Below are positions 11,447-21,538 of a DNA stretch of 64,000 bases, piece after piece. The notes below the pieces were generated by a model. That model saw only the letters and a list, made by a program, of their open reading frames with translations, made no database searches and was not told where the DNA came from. Origin of the DNA: Enoplolaimus lenunculus (Eukaryota; Nematoda; Enoplea; Enoplida; Thoracostomopsidae). A program made the position numbers and the translations under genes. The DNA lies in assembly GCA_030248215.1 (NCBI GenBank), contig JASANG010003248.1, positions 124,001 through 188,000 on the forward strand, written 5' to 3'. How positions within the stretch are numbered: position 1 is the first letter of the stretch; the number at the start of each line of letters is the position of its first letter.

Positions 11447-12433
11447 CCAATTATTAGTCCTGCAGTATATCCTGAAGTAACGCAACAAGTTGCAGTCCCA
11501 CAATCATCTGTTGTTGCTTTAGACGATACAAATACCACCACCACCAACAAAAACAACAACAACACTACCAACAATTTCACAAACGGACCAGGATCATACG
11601 TGCCACGCGATTTTCAAACACAACAACAACATCAACAACATCAACAACCAGCTACTGGTTTTCGAAGCCCGATTCGGTTGGGATCCGGTATACCATATTC
11701 TGGCACTGCGGGTATAGTAAATGGTGGACCACTGCCGGCGCCAGCTGAGAGCGCAGCGCGACCTACGCGTTCAATGGTTACCAACAAATCGTTGACCAGT
11801 TCAGAGCATGGTGCCATTGCTGCATTGGGTATCAGCAGACCGCCACGGTACGAATCGAGACCGCAACAATCGTATACAGAGTCGCAACAACCGGTACAAC
11901 AGCATCATCAACAACAACAACACCAACAACAACAGCAAGTACAGCACCAACAACCGCAGCAGCAACAACCACAAAACAACGTATACAAACGAGCGTTTCT
12001 TCCTCCGTTATCAGCTGAAGCCCCTGAAATTTTGCCAACAGCAACCGCCATAAATCGACTGCAACAACAACCTTTATCACTGTTGTGCAGTGATTCAATG
12101 AATCGCACATCAAACGATTCTGGATATACAACAACACCAACACGCGGTACGCAACAACTTGAATCGTTTGTCAACAACAACGACAACAAAAATAATTACA
12201 ACAAAAACAACAACAACAACAACAACAACACATCGCCACAATCGCCAGGCAACTCTGCAGTCAACTCAGACTCAAGTGTCAACAGTAGCGGTATTGCAAG
12301 TGCGACTGCAGTCACAACGCAACCTGATTGCGCAACTGCAATAGCGACATCAAATATTAAAAAACGCCAATCGTTAAAAATGACTGAAAAATCAGCATCT
12401 GTCGATGATCCAACGCTACTTGCCGCAAGATAA
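10841..12433 (+). CDS. PMCA terminal exon, isoform A: calmodulin-binding segment plus polyglutamine tail
   Basis: It starts after AATTTTCTAG, is open for 531 codons and ends TAA. Its first residues, LRVVKAFRSALEDLEDRR, closely match the PMCA calmodulin-binding domain (IRVVKAFRSSLYEGLE in vertebrates). They follow on in phase 0 from the LRLQTQ-type end of the exon at 3001. The rest is low-complexity: HHYYHHHHH, Tyr/Pro/Gln stretches, several Q runs of up to about 8, and N runs of about 9. There is no recognised domain and no PDZ motif; the tail ends LAAR. An AATAAA signal lies at 12747-12752. A tail this long and Q/H/N-rich is unusual for PMCA. An internal donor that trims the tail and splices to 16542 cannot be excluded. 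CAG|GTTATT near 11168 is in phase but weak. Confidence 0.85.
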
Positions 12434-12746
12434 GGCCGACATTTTCCGCGCTGATTGGTGCTGCAAGGACTTTTATAAGTCCCTAACGGCGCAGGGTTGG
12501 TATTCCACTTGTGTTGATCTCTGTTGAGATCCTTTTATAGGGTGAATTGTGGACAATGGTTGAGCCATAACGCAATACAAGGTTGGTTAGTCTGCGCCCG
12601 GTTCGAGACAAATTTAGGTGCCCAGCCTGTTTTGCATTCTCGTTCAGCTGAACGAGAAACTTTTGACAAAACATTGCGTTAAACGTTTTGTTCATGAGCA
12701 TTCATGATTGAAACGACTCGAGTCATGGGCTGACAGCAAAGCGTGC

Positions 12747-12752
12747 AATAAA
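12747..12752 (+). terminator. Possible poly(A) signal for PMCA isoform A
   Basis: An AATAAA hexamer about 315 bases after the isoform A stop codon. Position and strand fit, but single hexamers are common in AT-rich DNA. Confidence 0.4.
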
Positions 12753-13144
12753 TGCTATTTTATTGGAATGCTTAGCAGTTAAAAGTTGGTCCCACGGGGT
12801 GAAGCGATGGGAATTAGGGTCGTGCCCCCGTTTACAAACAATTCTTCGTTGCCAGGGCAATGACCATTTCGCAACAGTTTGTTTTACTTTCAGTTTGATA
12901 GTCTATGCATTACTTTTGATGTTGACTGTCTCATGCGAAAACACTGTTCCAGGTGATTAGGTTTCAGTAGTTGTTACCAGACAATTTTCAGCAATCTGAC
13001 ATTAAGAAAAAGAAGATAATGCGAAAAAATGAAATTATTATTATTTTCGACACACGAATATTAAATATGAAATTGAAATCAATCCAAACTCATATATCAG
13101 TCGCTAAGTTTGTTCGTTAAAATGAAATTATAAATGTATTTATA

Positions 13145-13180
13145 CTACTGTTACGCCTTTTAAAGTAACATTGGCCCGTA
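13145..13180 (+). mobile_element. Solo terminus of TTAGGC-bearing family 'TT'
   Basis: Reads CTGTTACGCCTTTTAAAGTA then ACATTGGCCCG. This matches the right end of the copies at 361-527 and 44361-44559. The other end is not found. Confidence 0.5.
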
Positions 13181-13459
13181 TCTTTTTTGTGTTATTTTAG
13201 TGTTTATTTGAAAATGGTATGCACCAAATGAGACAGAATAACGCCTAATTGTCATTTATGTTTTGCGTAGTTTTTGGCGTAAACTCTATATCGGTTAGCA
13301 ATTGAAAGTGCCTGTCAAAATAAATATGGGGTGAGCACATCGCTCTCGTGCCCCCTCTGAATGCTACGCATATCAGCTTTATTATCGACTGGCCAATGTG
13401 GTTGCAGTATTTGTACTGCAAGTACCATAAAATGATAACAGACACTCGACTACGTACTC

Positions 13460-13605
13460 ATAGAGGGGTAATGAAGACTTAGCCCCTCTCATGGCAGAAT
13501 TTTGGTTCACAATTTTCAACCTTACTTGTACGTCATCGAATACTATTGCATGCGTCATGAAAAATGTTTAGCCCCCGTCCTAGCAAAGTGAACGGGCCTG
13601 CTGGC
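13460..13605. mobile_element. hAT-like MITE family 'R', diverged copy
   Basis: Shares the internal block TTTTCAACCTTRCTTGTAMG and the flanking 'AGCCCC...CTGGC' words with 46937-47115, 53268-53430, 54525-54655 and 59724-59893. Its termini are decayed. Confidence 0.45.
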
Positions 13606-14609
13606 ATGGAGACATTAATTTTCATGTGAATGTTGATTAGTTTCTTCTTTGTACTGTCAAAAACAAACTGGAACGATGTCCAAAATACGTATCATCGGCG
13701 TTGCTGATTTATCAATAATTGAAATGGACCGATAATGTCAAATCTACATAGCAACCAACATAAACTTCTGTAATACTCAGCATTAACTTTGTAATTTTCA
13801 AATTTATAAAAGATCAATGGGAATTTATATTTAAATAATTTTAAGGTTTTACGTGATTAATCTCAAATTATCGTATTTACACGGTCAAATATATCCTATA
13901 TTTCAAATATTTAAATTGATTGTTTCTAAATTCTTTTTAAAGATCCAACTGCAATATACAGTTGTACCATCCAATAGAATATCGTTGCTTACTTTCATTG
14001 TTTACCCTAAATTTGTTTGGGGGGGGGCGTATATCTGTGTCCAGTATAACGGTAAGTTAACGAACTTTTGAAACAATTAATAACCAACCTGGGGGCTCGT
14101 AAAAATTGGGGTTTTTTTGCTTTTTACACAACTTCCGATCTGATATGGTATTAGATATATTTTACAATGTTTAGTTTTGTTTTTGTTATTTTTGTTTTTC
14201 TTTTGTAACAAATTTGCTTGTGCATTTTGGAGTTGCATGAATGTTGTTTAGTTAATACATGCACGTATTTTTCCTTAATACTGCAAAATTGAAATTTCCT
14301 ACGTTTGTGGGGGGGGGGGGGGTCGGGCGATGGACGATTTGTTGAAATCGAAATTGGAAACTTCATGTTTGTCGATGACGTCACAGCTTTTCTGCAGCCA
14401 GTGTAGCGAATGTTATTCGCGTTCATATCAGTTGACACTAATTGTGATTTGGTAAATTTAGAAATAAATCCAAACGCTATGTTATTAGTACTAAATCTTA
14501 ATACAAAATTTTAGTTTTGTGCGATGTTCCGGGTCCATCATTGCCCATCGCCTGATTGGGATCCTTTGGATCCGCCTGTGTTATTGTATATCACACAAGT
14601 TAGGTAATA

Positions 14610-15041
14610 CTGTAGTGACCCGAATAAAAGCGAACGAAAAGTGTATCAGAGGTTGGAGTCCATGTTTTAAGTCCGATTCGCAGATTAATGGCATTAAATG
14701 AATATCGTCCAAAATTACTAATTAAGCAATAACCGTCAATTACACTAATTGGATTGTGGAAATCTTTCTTGGACCAAATTAAGAGTTCAGTACAAAATTT
14801 GACTCATTGCGCAAAGTATAGGGTTGGCTATATTCATCACAGTTTCCTCAAATTTTAAAAGTATATTCCTAAATTAATAAACTTGTAATCAGAGAAAATG
14901 GCTGAAGGTAAAAGGTGTGTGGTCCCAGTACTTGAGCGGGCTTGAACAATAAATAACAGTCCGCAACCGAACAACAAGGTTGAGTTGCCTCAAGGAGGTG
15001 AAATAAATATCAGTAACTCCCTCTTATTCGGGTTACTTCAG
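14610..15041. mobile_element. Mariner-like MITE 'M', copy 2
   Basis: Starts CTGTAGTGACCCGAATAAA and ends CTTATTCGGGTTACTTCAG, flanked by TA at 14608-14609 and 15042-15043. The body is diverged from copy 1, so this copy is older. Confidence 0.82.
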
Positions 15042-15215
15042 TATGTTATTTTCAGTCAGCTGTTGTTTACCAGGTGAAATGCGTTATTAACAGCATAAAA
15101 GAAACCCGTACGCCATAAAATTTTGAAAATACATTCATATTGTTTTTAGATCTCAAATTAAGCTGTATTTTCTACCAGTTGGATTTTGTTTGTCGACATT
15201 TATTGTTCGGCCAAT

Positions 15216-15389
15216 GTTACTTTTAGGGGCGTAACAGTAGATTAAACGTATTGTTAAGCCTAAGCCTAAACCTAAGCATTGCACAAAATGAGTTCCTAAG
15301 CCTAAGTCGAAGCAAAAAAAAATGTATTCTAGAATCTAAATCTGCTCTTTTATAGACCCACCAGAAACCTGGACGCCCCTTAAAGTAAC
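15216..15389 (-). mobile_element. TTAGGC-bearing inverted-repeat element 'TT', copy 2
   Basis: Starts GTTACTTTTAGGGGCGT and ends ACGCCCCTTAAAGTAAC, a 17-bp inverted pair with one mismatch. On this strand the array reads as CCTAAG units (15259-15310). The conserved arm GCTCTTTTATAGACCCACC matches copies 1 and 3 in reverse. Confidence 0.85.
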
Positions 15390-15477
15390 TTAGGTGTATT
15401 GTTCTATAACGCGTGAGTTATTCAGATGTATACTATATTTTGCTATTTTTAAATAAAATTTTACATTTAATCATTAA

Positions 15478-15739
15478 CCCCTTCTCACATTGAGTTGCCT
15501 GTAGGCAACTCAGTGCAGTGTATATACGTTAAATTGTATATATCGCACCGTGTTTAACAATTGCAACACGTATACATAGTACTAAATCACCACAAGACGT
15601 GAGAGCCCCCTCGGGCTCGAGCGTCAAGCTCCTATAGCTGAGTGGTGATGGTATACGCCTCCACTCCAGTCACTGGAGTTCGAATCCTAGCATAAAAATA
15701 GGTCTCAGGGGAAATTGAAAATATTCATGTGAGAAACGG
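15478..15739 (+). mobile_element. TTAA-flanked TIR element carrying a tRNA-like module, copy 1
   Basis: The ends CCCCTTCTCACAT and ATGTGAGAAACGG are inverted and bounded by TTAA on both sides (15474-15477, 15740-15743). That fits piggyBac-type target sites. The 262-bp length is almost the same as copy 2 at 51820-52082 (263 bp). Internally, an A-box-like TAGCTGAGTGGTG at 15635 and a B-box-like GTTCGAATCC at 15678 lie 43 bp apart, as in a tRNA gene. A GC-rich hairpin (GAGCCCCCTCGGGCTCGAG) precedes them. Confidence 0.8.
15628..15690 (+). other. tRNA-like sequence (pseudo-tRNA) inside a TIR element
   Basis: A and B boxes match the pol III internal promoter consensus at correct spacing. T-stem pairing is poor and no acceptor stem closes, so it is unlikely to be a working tRNA. 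The same module lies in the second element copy at about 51871-51935 on the opposite strand. Confidence 0.65.
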
Positions 15740-16541
15740 TTAAAGTCTAATCGAGCAGATTAGGAATGCTCAGCTGGCATCACAGCGATTTAAAGTGGGT
15801 TATAATATCTTAGCCACTTCGCGTTTTATCAGCGGAAATTTTATTTTGTTACTCGCGATACTTAGGACCATGCGCAAACTTACTTTACCCACAATACACC
15901 TTTATTTCCGAAAATTTAAGTTTGCCCTGCAAATATTGACACCTTGTCGAAAGAAAATTGTAATAAAATAATATTTATTTATCACAGAAATTGTCAAAAG
16001 TTTTTTCACGTATAATTCTTGCTCAAACAGTGTTTGTACCAGTCTTCAAATTTTTTACCGTAAACGGAATTCTTGTGAAATTCAGTTTAACAGAAGCGCG
16101 TCATAAAAATACAAATATATTTGAAAATGTTTGAAATCTATGAACAGACAAATATTTGGTTATGCCAGATTGTAGTCTGCGAACTAAACCCGATTGAACC
16201 GGATAGGGATCAAAATATTGCACCCGGTGATACATGGATCATGGAAGGGTGCATCTGTCGCGTCCTGATGAAAATTTTTGTATGCAAATGGCACATCTGA
16301 AGCTTTATCTAGATAAATCCTTGAAGAAGATGCCGCGAAATAAAATGGATAGTAAATAATTTAGCATCAATTACACGTTATAAAATGTAAAAATTTTAGA
16401 TAAAAAAGCATATTTCCCCACCGAAAAATTTTGGATGTGAGTCAGAAGCGAAAATTATAAACAAAATGTCATCAATAAGAAAAATGGTTAAAAATTTCGG
16501 CAGTTTTTTGTTTCTTTAAAACAATTTTGTTTGTATTTCAG

Positions 16542-16604
16542 GTAATTAACGAAGATTTTAGTGGTCGAACAATTGGCCGCCGAGTTTCACTCGATGCTCG
16601 ACAC
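16542..16604 (+). CDS. PMCA alternative tail exon, isoform B, 21 codons
   Basis: A short exon between TTGTATTTCAG and GTAAGT, phase 0 on both sides, reading VINEDFSGRTIGRRVSLDAR-H. It is flanked by strong splice sites and its phase matches both the exon ending at 3165 and the exon at 17542. I infer that it belongs to the alternative C-terminus. RRVSL fits a basophilic (PKA-type) phosphorylation motif, which is speculative. No close family match is recognised from memory. Confidence 0.65.
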
Positions 16605-16721
16605 GTAAGTCTGTAGTTTTAATATTTCATACGCCAGTGAGACCGGGACGAAGCTGGGATTTCGTGTCGACAGGGTATAATTTTACAAAAGTCGTATTCT
16701 TCTGGTCGAACCATGTATTGA

Positions 16722-17053
16722 ACAGGGCCGGATCGTTTTCTGGAAGCGCTGTAATTGAGCCAGTTTAAGCTTTAGACTATTGCTTAGGCTTAGGCTTAGG
16801 CTTAGTTTTAGGATTACGCTTAGACTTAGGCTTACGCTTAGGTTTAGGCTTAGGCTTATGCTTAGGCTTATGCTCAGGTTTAGGCTTAGGCTTAGGCTTA
16901 GTTTTAGGCTTACGCTTAGGCTTAGACTTAGGCTTAGTTTTAGGCTTACGCTTTGACTTAGGCTTAGGCTAAGGCTTAGGCTTACGCTTAGGCTTACGCT
17001 TAGGCTTAGGATTACTCTTAGGATTATGCTTTATATTACTGTTCCGGCCCTGT
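16722..17053. mobile_element. Inverted-repeat element (ACAGGGCCGGA ends) filled with a degenerate TTAGGC array
   Basis: The short inverted ends ACAGGGCCGGA and TCCGGCCCTGT flank about 260 bp of (GGCTTA)n with frequent GGTTTA, GGATTA and CGCTTA variants. The ends look hAT-like. I find no matching 8-bp duplication. The sequence at 23868-23990 shares its CGGAACAGTATTATA end. This family differs from 'TT' yet carries the same hexamer. Confidence 0.65.
16768..17035 (+). repeat. (TTAGGC)n degenerate hexamer array
   Basis: About 45 hexamer units in register with many single-base variants. TTAGGC is the telomere repeat of nematodes, while most arthropods use TTAGG. This is an interstitial copy within an element. 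Confidence 0.9.
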
Positions 17054-17541
17054 TCTGTACATGGGCCTTCTGATCTACGGGATCTGCAAGGTTATATCCT
17101 ATTAAGTCTTGTCAATTGTACTTTTTCCGTCGACGTAGAAATTTTGGGATTCGGTAAATCTGCTGTTCAATAGTTTACAGTATTTATCACCGGTTGTTGA
17201 TCTGTTTTGAAATGTTCGAGAGTAAACGAATTTAAATTTACTAAAATATTGAATACAAACTGGACTCTTTTGGAGTTTGTTTAAAAAACAGATTTTATAC
17301 TAAAAAACTGGTGCTACTGCGTGTGTTTTTGTCAAAATTTCAAAAACTGTTTCCGTCTGCATGGAAGAAAATTTGTTACAAACTTTTCGTTTGATCTTTC
17401 AGTAAATCAGCTTGCCAAATTTAAATTAGTAATTTCTGGTTACAGGTTGAATACAAATGTACAGCATTGTGGACAAACGATAAATATTATTTTTTCAATT
17501 TTATATTTTTCTTTTATTACATAATTTTTTTTTCATTTCAG

Positions 17542-17928
17542 TTACGCGAGCTCAACTCATTTCGTTCCAGCATCGATGTTCATTCGTTGAACACTGGCCC
17601 AGGAGGTCCCGCAAGTATGGACAGCGGTTTGCTGAACCCGAACACCGGAGGGGCAGGACGACGACCCAGGCCAACTCGAGGCAAAAGCCTTTCGGTTCGA
17701 ATGCTGAGAGGAGACGCGTTTTCATGGGGCAGAACACATCAACAAGCTGTTGATTTACCGAATCCGCCACTGACCGCTGCTGGGCCTCCTAGTATGCCGT
17801 TAACCCTTCCTTCGTCAACACACTCGTCAAGACCCCCAACGGAGCCGGTCATCATTGAAGTCACAACGCCAGAATTGACGCCGATTCATAGCTCACACGA
17901 AAAGGAATTTCATCAAACTGAACTTTAA
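17542..17928 (+). CDS. PMCA terminal exon, isoform B, ending in a PDZ-ligand-like QTEL
   Basis: It starts after TTTTTTTTTCATTTCAG with LRELNSFRSSIDVHSLNTGP and is open for 128 codons to TAA. The segment is basic (RRPRPTRGKSLSVRMLRG), then rich in Pro, Ser and Thr. It ends KEFHQTEL. Vertebrate PMCA b-isoforms end ETSL or ETSV, which bind PDZ domains. X-T-E-L at the extreme C-terminus fits a class I PDZ ligand (S/T-X-hydrophobic). LRELNSFRSSI loosely resembles the C-terminal half of a calmodulin-binding helix. AATAAA hexamers at 17927 and 18005 suggest that the gene ends here. Confidence 0.8.
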   Translation, partial: LRELNSFRSSIDVHSLNTGPGGPASMDSGLLNPNTGGAGRRPRPTRGKSLSVRMLRGDAFSWGRTHQQAVDLPNPPLTAAGPPSMPLTLPSSTHSSRPPTEPVIIEVTTPELTPIHSSHEKEFHQTEL

Positions 17929-18010
17929 TAAACAATTAAAACACATTTGAGATCAAATTTAAATTTTAAAATTTAAATTTTGAAAAATTTTTAATTTACA
18001 AAAAAATAAA
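17927..18010 (+). terminator. Poly(A) signals of PMCA isoform B
   Basis: AATAAA at 17927-17932 overlaps the stop codon. A second AATAAA at 18005-18010 sits in an A-rich stretch and is the more plausible functional one. Confidence 0.5.
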
Positions 18011-19224
18011 CTTTTTTTACAATTTCATACGCGTATTTGCCAAGAATGCCTGAGTCCGCGCTGCTCCGAAAACAGAGTGTGATATGTGGATATTGATTGG
18101 TGGTGTTAATTTAGCAAAAACCGGATTTATATACATATTGCTGATGGAGTCAACTGTGAAATTTAAATTTTAAATTTAAAACTTAAACTTGCCATTTTTG
18201 AAACATTCATTTTTTTATTAAACAGTACCTCATTCAACTGTGCTCTGCGTCTACGGGAACAATGTCAACAACGGCAGAATGACAGCTATTTGTGGCGTAT
18301 CTGGCTACGCACATCTTGGTATATTCTATTGCAAAACAATCTTAGTACATGTATTTTTCATGAATAATAAAATGCAAGCTTTAATAGATAAACAGCTTGC
18401 AATTTGATATTTAGCTGTACTCATATATATTATCTGCGATTGGTTACTGCGTTTCTCAGTGTAACTTATCCATAATAAAGTTAAAACGCTAATGATACGT
18501 AACTTTGGCATCGATCCAGCTAAAACGTGTACTTTGTACGTAGGAAGAAGCTAATTCTTCTAATCGACAGGAAGTAGAAACTACTTAGTGTTTCAATTTT
18601 AAATACTAAATAGGAATATTTCGATATAAATAAGTAAATGTATTTTGTTAGATTATGATGTGGTAATTTCTATAAAAATGATTCGAGTTACCTATGACGA
18701 CAATTGTTAACATTAAATTTTAATATTTAATGCAAAAAAATTTCAATTAATCCTGGCATACCCATGGTACGGAGTAATTTCACGAATATTATACTGTAAT
18801 ATCGGCGTTCGAGGAATACATCTTATATGCGCTGCAGGTGGGGGGTCATGGTGTAAAAGTTGGTACTGTTTTTGATGGTGGACTTATGGATCGATCTGCG
18901 AATGGGGGTTGCAGTAAACGAAACAAATTGATTAATATTGATACAGTGATGTCAGCGGAAAAAACAAACGTATCAGGGGTATTCGAAGTGCATCTTGTTT
19001 ACATTTTGAGATGAGTATGCAGTTTACCTAAATTAACGTTACGACTTGTAGCCAGCGGCAAATGTTAAATGTTTCAAAGATTAAACTTATATTTGCATGC
19101 GTTATTGGTAGACTATTTTAAAGTGAATTAAGCTATGAAAATGTTCTTTGAGATGGTGTGACAAAATTGCATTTAAAAAAATTTACGAAATAACATCCGG
19201 TCACGGCGTATCACTAGTGTACAC

Positions 19225-19345
19225 ATATTTCTAAACCTAAGAACACTCTTGAGCGTAAACAATAGAGTTATATCTAAACCAAGGCGAGAGCCTAAGCCTA
19301 AACCTAAATCTTATCCGAGTGTTAGCAGAAATTTAGTCTAAAATC
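19225..19345 (-). repeat. Degenerate TTAGGC-bearing element remnant
   Basis: CCTAAGCCTAAACCTAAATC with downstream TTTAGTCTAAAATC and TCTCTATTGCAGTCC. The same order of words occurs at 23880-23990 and 45043-45187. Confidence 0.5.
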
Positions 19346-19641
19346 TTTCTCTATTGCAGTCCTGGCCCATCACAAATTAAATAACATGGTTTAAGCCCCA
19401 GGCAACCGGAAGATCCGTATCCTGAAGTCCCTTGATCGGCCTTTATTGCATTTGAATAATATTGCAAAATAATTGCATTCAAAATTTAGAAAACTTTGTG
19501 AATATTTTTGGCTCTTTCAATGTAGAATTTAAATAGTTGGCTTCTACTGGCCTAACAACAATGTTTTATATGATTGTTTTATGTATTGTGTATTGTGTCA
19601 ACACGTGATGTTAGTTGTGTTTCCATATGTCCAATATTATA

Positions 19642-19919
19642 TAAGCCATTCACATGTGCAAGTTTTTGCTGCGAGAATTTGCAGCTGCAAATTGCACACC
19701 GAACTTGCATTTTTTCATCAGCCAATGAGAAAGCGACTGCCATTATATTCAGTGAACTTACATGGTTCTTACGCATGTGAATTAAATCCCTAGCTATGAT
19801 TTTTAATGAATTAATAGCAGCTGCAAGTTTTTCGAACGAGATTTTGGACAAAACGTGCAAGTGCAAGTTGCAGCTGCAAGTACTCACAGCGAAAACGTGC
19901 ACGTGTGAATAGGGCTTTA
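19642..19919. mobile_element. Palindromic MITE 'P', copy 2
   Basis: Starts AAGCCATTCACATGTGCAAG and ends CACGTGTGAATAGGGCTTT. It has the same internal order as the copies at 2391 and 42106, including TCAGCCAATGAGAAAGC. Ends carry CACGTG or CATGTG E-boxes, and the interior carries repeated CAGCTG. Confidence 0.85.
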
Positions 19920-20547
19920 GCTTGCAGTAGAATATTCATTTCGAAGATTAAAAATATTAATTACTAAAGCTTAAATGCGATAACGTTTTGAAATTAGGAA
20001 CTTAGCAATTAGACTAATTTTACGATTAGACTTGCATGAAAATAAGCTAACTTTTAGTATTATTGTTATTATTTTGATTACGCTTTAAACAATCATTTGC
20101 TATGTAAGCCGATGGCCGTAAATTGATCAAATTTCAAAAGTGAGAGGATAATTTTCGTATTATGAAATTTTAATATTTTAAAGCGCGATTTTAACAAATT
20201 TTTTCAATAAATTAAGACTGATTTACCGCATTGAAATTGTAAGGTTTTGAATTTGTGTTGTAACTTTGCTATATTTTGTACCAATTTGCTTATAAAACAC
20301 TATGAATCTAAGACAATCTATATGCATCGCAAAATTTTCAACTCGTCCTGGCTGTCGTCGGATTCGTTCGCCAACGTTTTTATAATCTGCATTTATGGCG
20401 TGCAGTTGGCAGGTAAACAGGTTGAATGTGATGTATTTTTCACAATAACATTTATACTACAGTGACCCGAATAAGAGGGGGTAAAATGAGGGGTTGTTAT
20501 TGTGGTTTCCAATCAATAGGAGTCCGTAATCCTAAACAAGTCCGTAA

Positions 20548-21538
20548 TGTCGCTCACACGTTACCATACGTGCACTCGGCACATTCATCGTCCCCCTATT
20601 CTGTTTTAAAAAGGCTAGCTATACTGTTATTGCGTAACTGTGTACGGAAATTTTATCTCTAAATAAAAAATGTCCGCATAGAGTTTATTGCGTTGACGGA
20701 CATTTTGTATGCTGTTTGCGCATTATGTTAATATTAAATATAGAGTTGCGTGAATTGTCGGACTTTGTTGTTACAGTCTAAAAGGTATCGCCGGAAAGCG
20801 CTAAATAAGGTAATTAATTTATTGCGTAATTTTGTTGCTTTTTGCAAGTTCGCCAACATTTCCCGCCAAAATTTTAATTTTCCCGCTAAACTTTGAATTT
20901 TCCCGCCAAAATTTGAATTTTCCCGCCAAAATTTTAATTTTCCCGCTAAAATTTGAATTTTTCCGCCAAAATTTGAATTTCCCGCCAAAACATTAATTTT
21001 CCGCCAAAATTTGAATTTTGGCGCCAAAATTTGAATTTTGCGCTAAAATTTGAATTTTCCCGCCAAAATTTGAATTTACCACCAAAAATTTATTTTTCCC
21101 GCCTAACTTTGAATTTGCCGCCAAAATTTGAATTTGCCGCGAAAATTTGAATTTTCCCGCCTAAATTTGAATTTGCGCCAAAATTTGAATTTTCCCGCCA
21201 AAATTTGAATTTCCCGCCAAAATTTGAATTTTCCCACCAAAATTTGAATTTCCAGACAAAATTTGAATTTTCCCGCTAATGTGTCCCTATCTGTCTATCA
21301 TATAAAAATATTGTCCACTACACTGTTTTTAAAACATTTCAATGTCCTAGACAATGTCACTGCAAAACAATCTTGTCCGGATAGAGTTTCGGTGAAACTC
21401 TATGATCTCCGCGAATGGCGGTGACACTGTTGGAAAATGAAGGGTTTCGACAAAACATAAGCCGGACAAGCTATTGAATTTCTTTTGGGAGGGGACATTT
21501 CGTGTGCCGAGTGCACGTATGGTAACGTGTGAGTGACA
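20548..21538. mobile_element. PIF/Harbinger-like MITE nested in a mariner-like MITE
   Basis: 36-bp inverted termini begin TGTCGCTCACACGTTACC (left) and end GGTAACGTGTGAGTGACA (right), with one mismatch across 36 bp. The flanking 3-bp duplication is TAA (20545-20547, 21539-21541), as in PIF/Harbinger elements (TWA). The interior has no transposase. It is dominated by a ~20-bp minisatellite (20859-21280), flanked by shorter inverted words such as ATAGAGTTT. Confidence 0.88.
20859..21280 (+). repeat. Tandem array of E2F-site-like units (~22 copies)
   Basis: The unit is TTTTCCCGCCAAAATTTGAA, about 19-20 bp. Seven units contain exact TTTCCCGCCAAAA. One is TTTTGGCGCCAAAA. Others differ by one or two bases. 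TTTSSCGC is the established E2F/DP binding consensus. The array lies wholly within the element at 20548-21538. Confidence 0.9.

Larger units (their letters stand above)
12434..16541 (+). other. Region between PMCA alternative tails
   Basis: For isoform B this is intron. For isoform A it is 3' flank. It holds MITEs at 13460-13605, 14610-15041, 15216-15389 and 15478-15739, a solo TT-family end at 13145-13180, and a G homopolymer near 14310. No coding exon is recognised. Confidence 0.6.

Noticed and set aside
20734-21027. 97-codon minus-strand frame with repeated NFGGKIQ-like units
   Set aside because: Translation of the E2F-site-like minisatellite; no protein-like composition outside the repeat.
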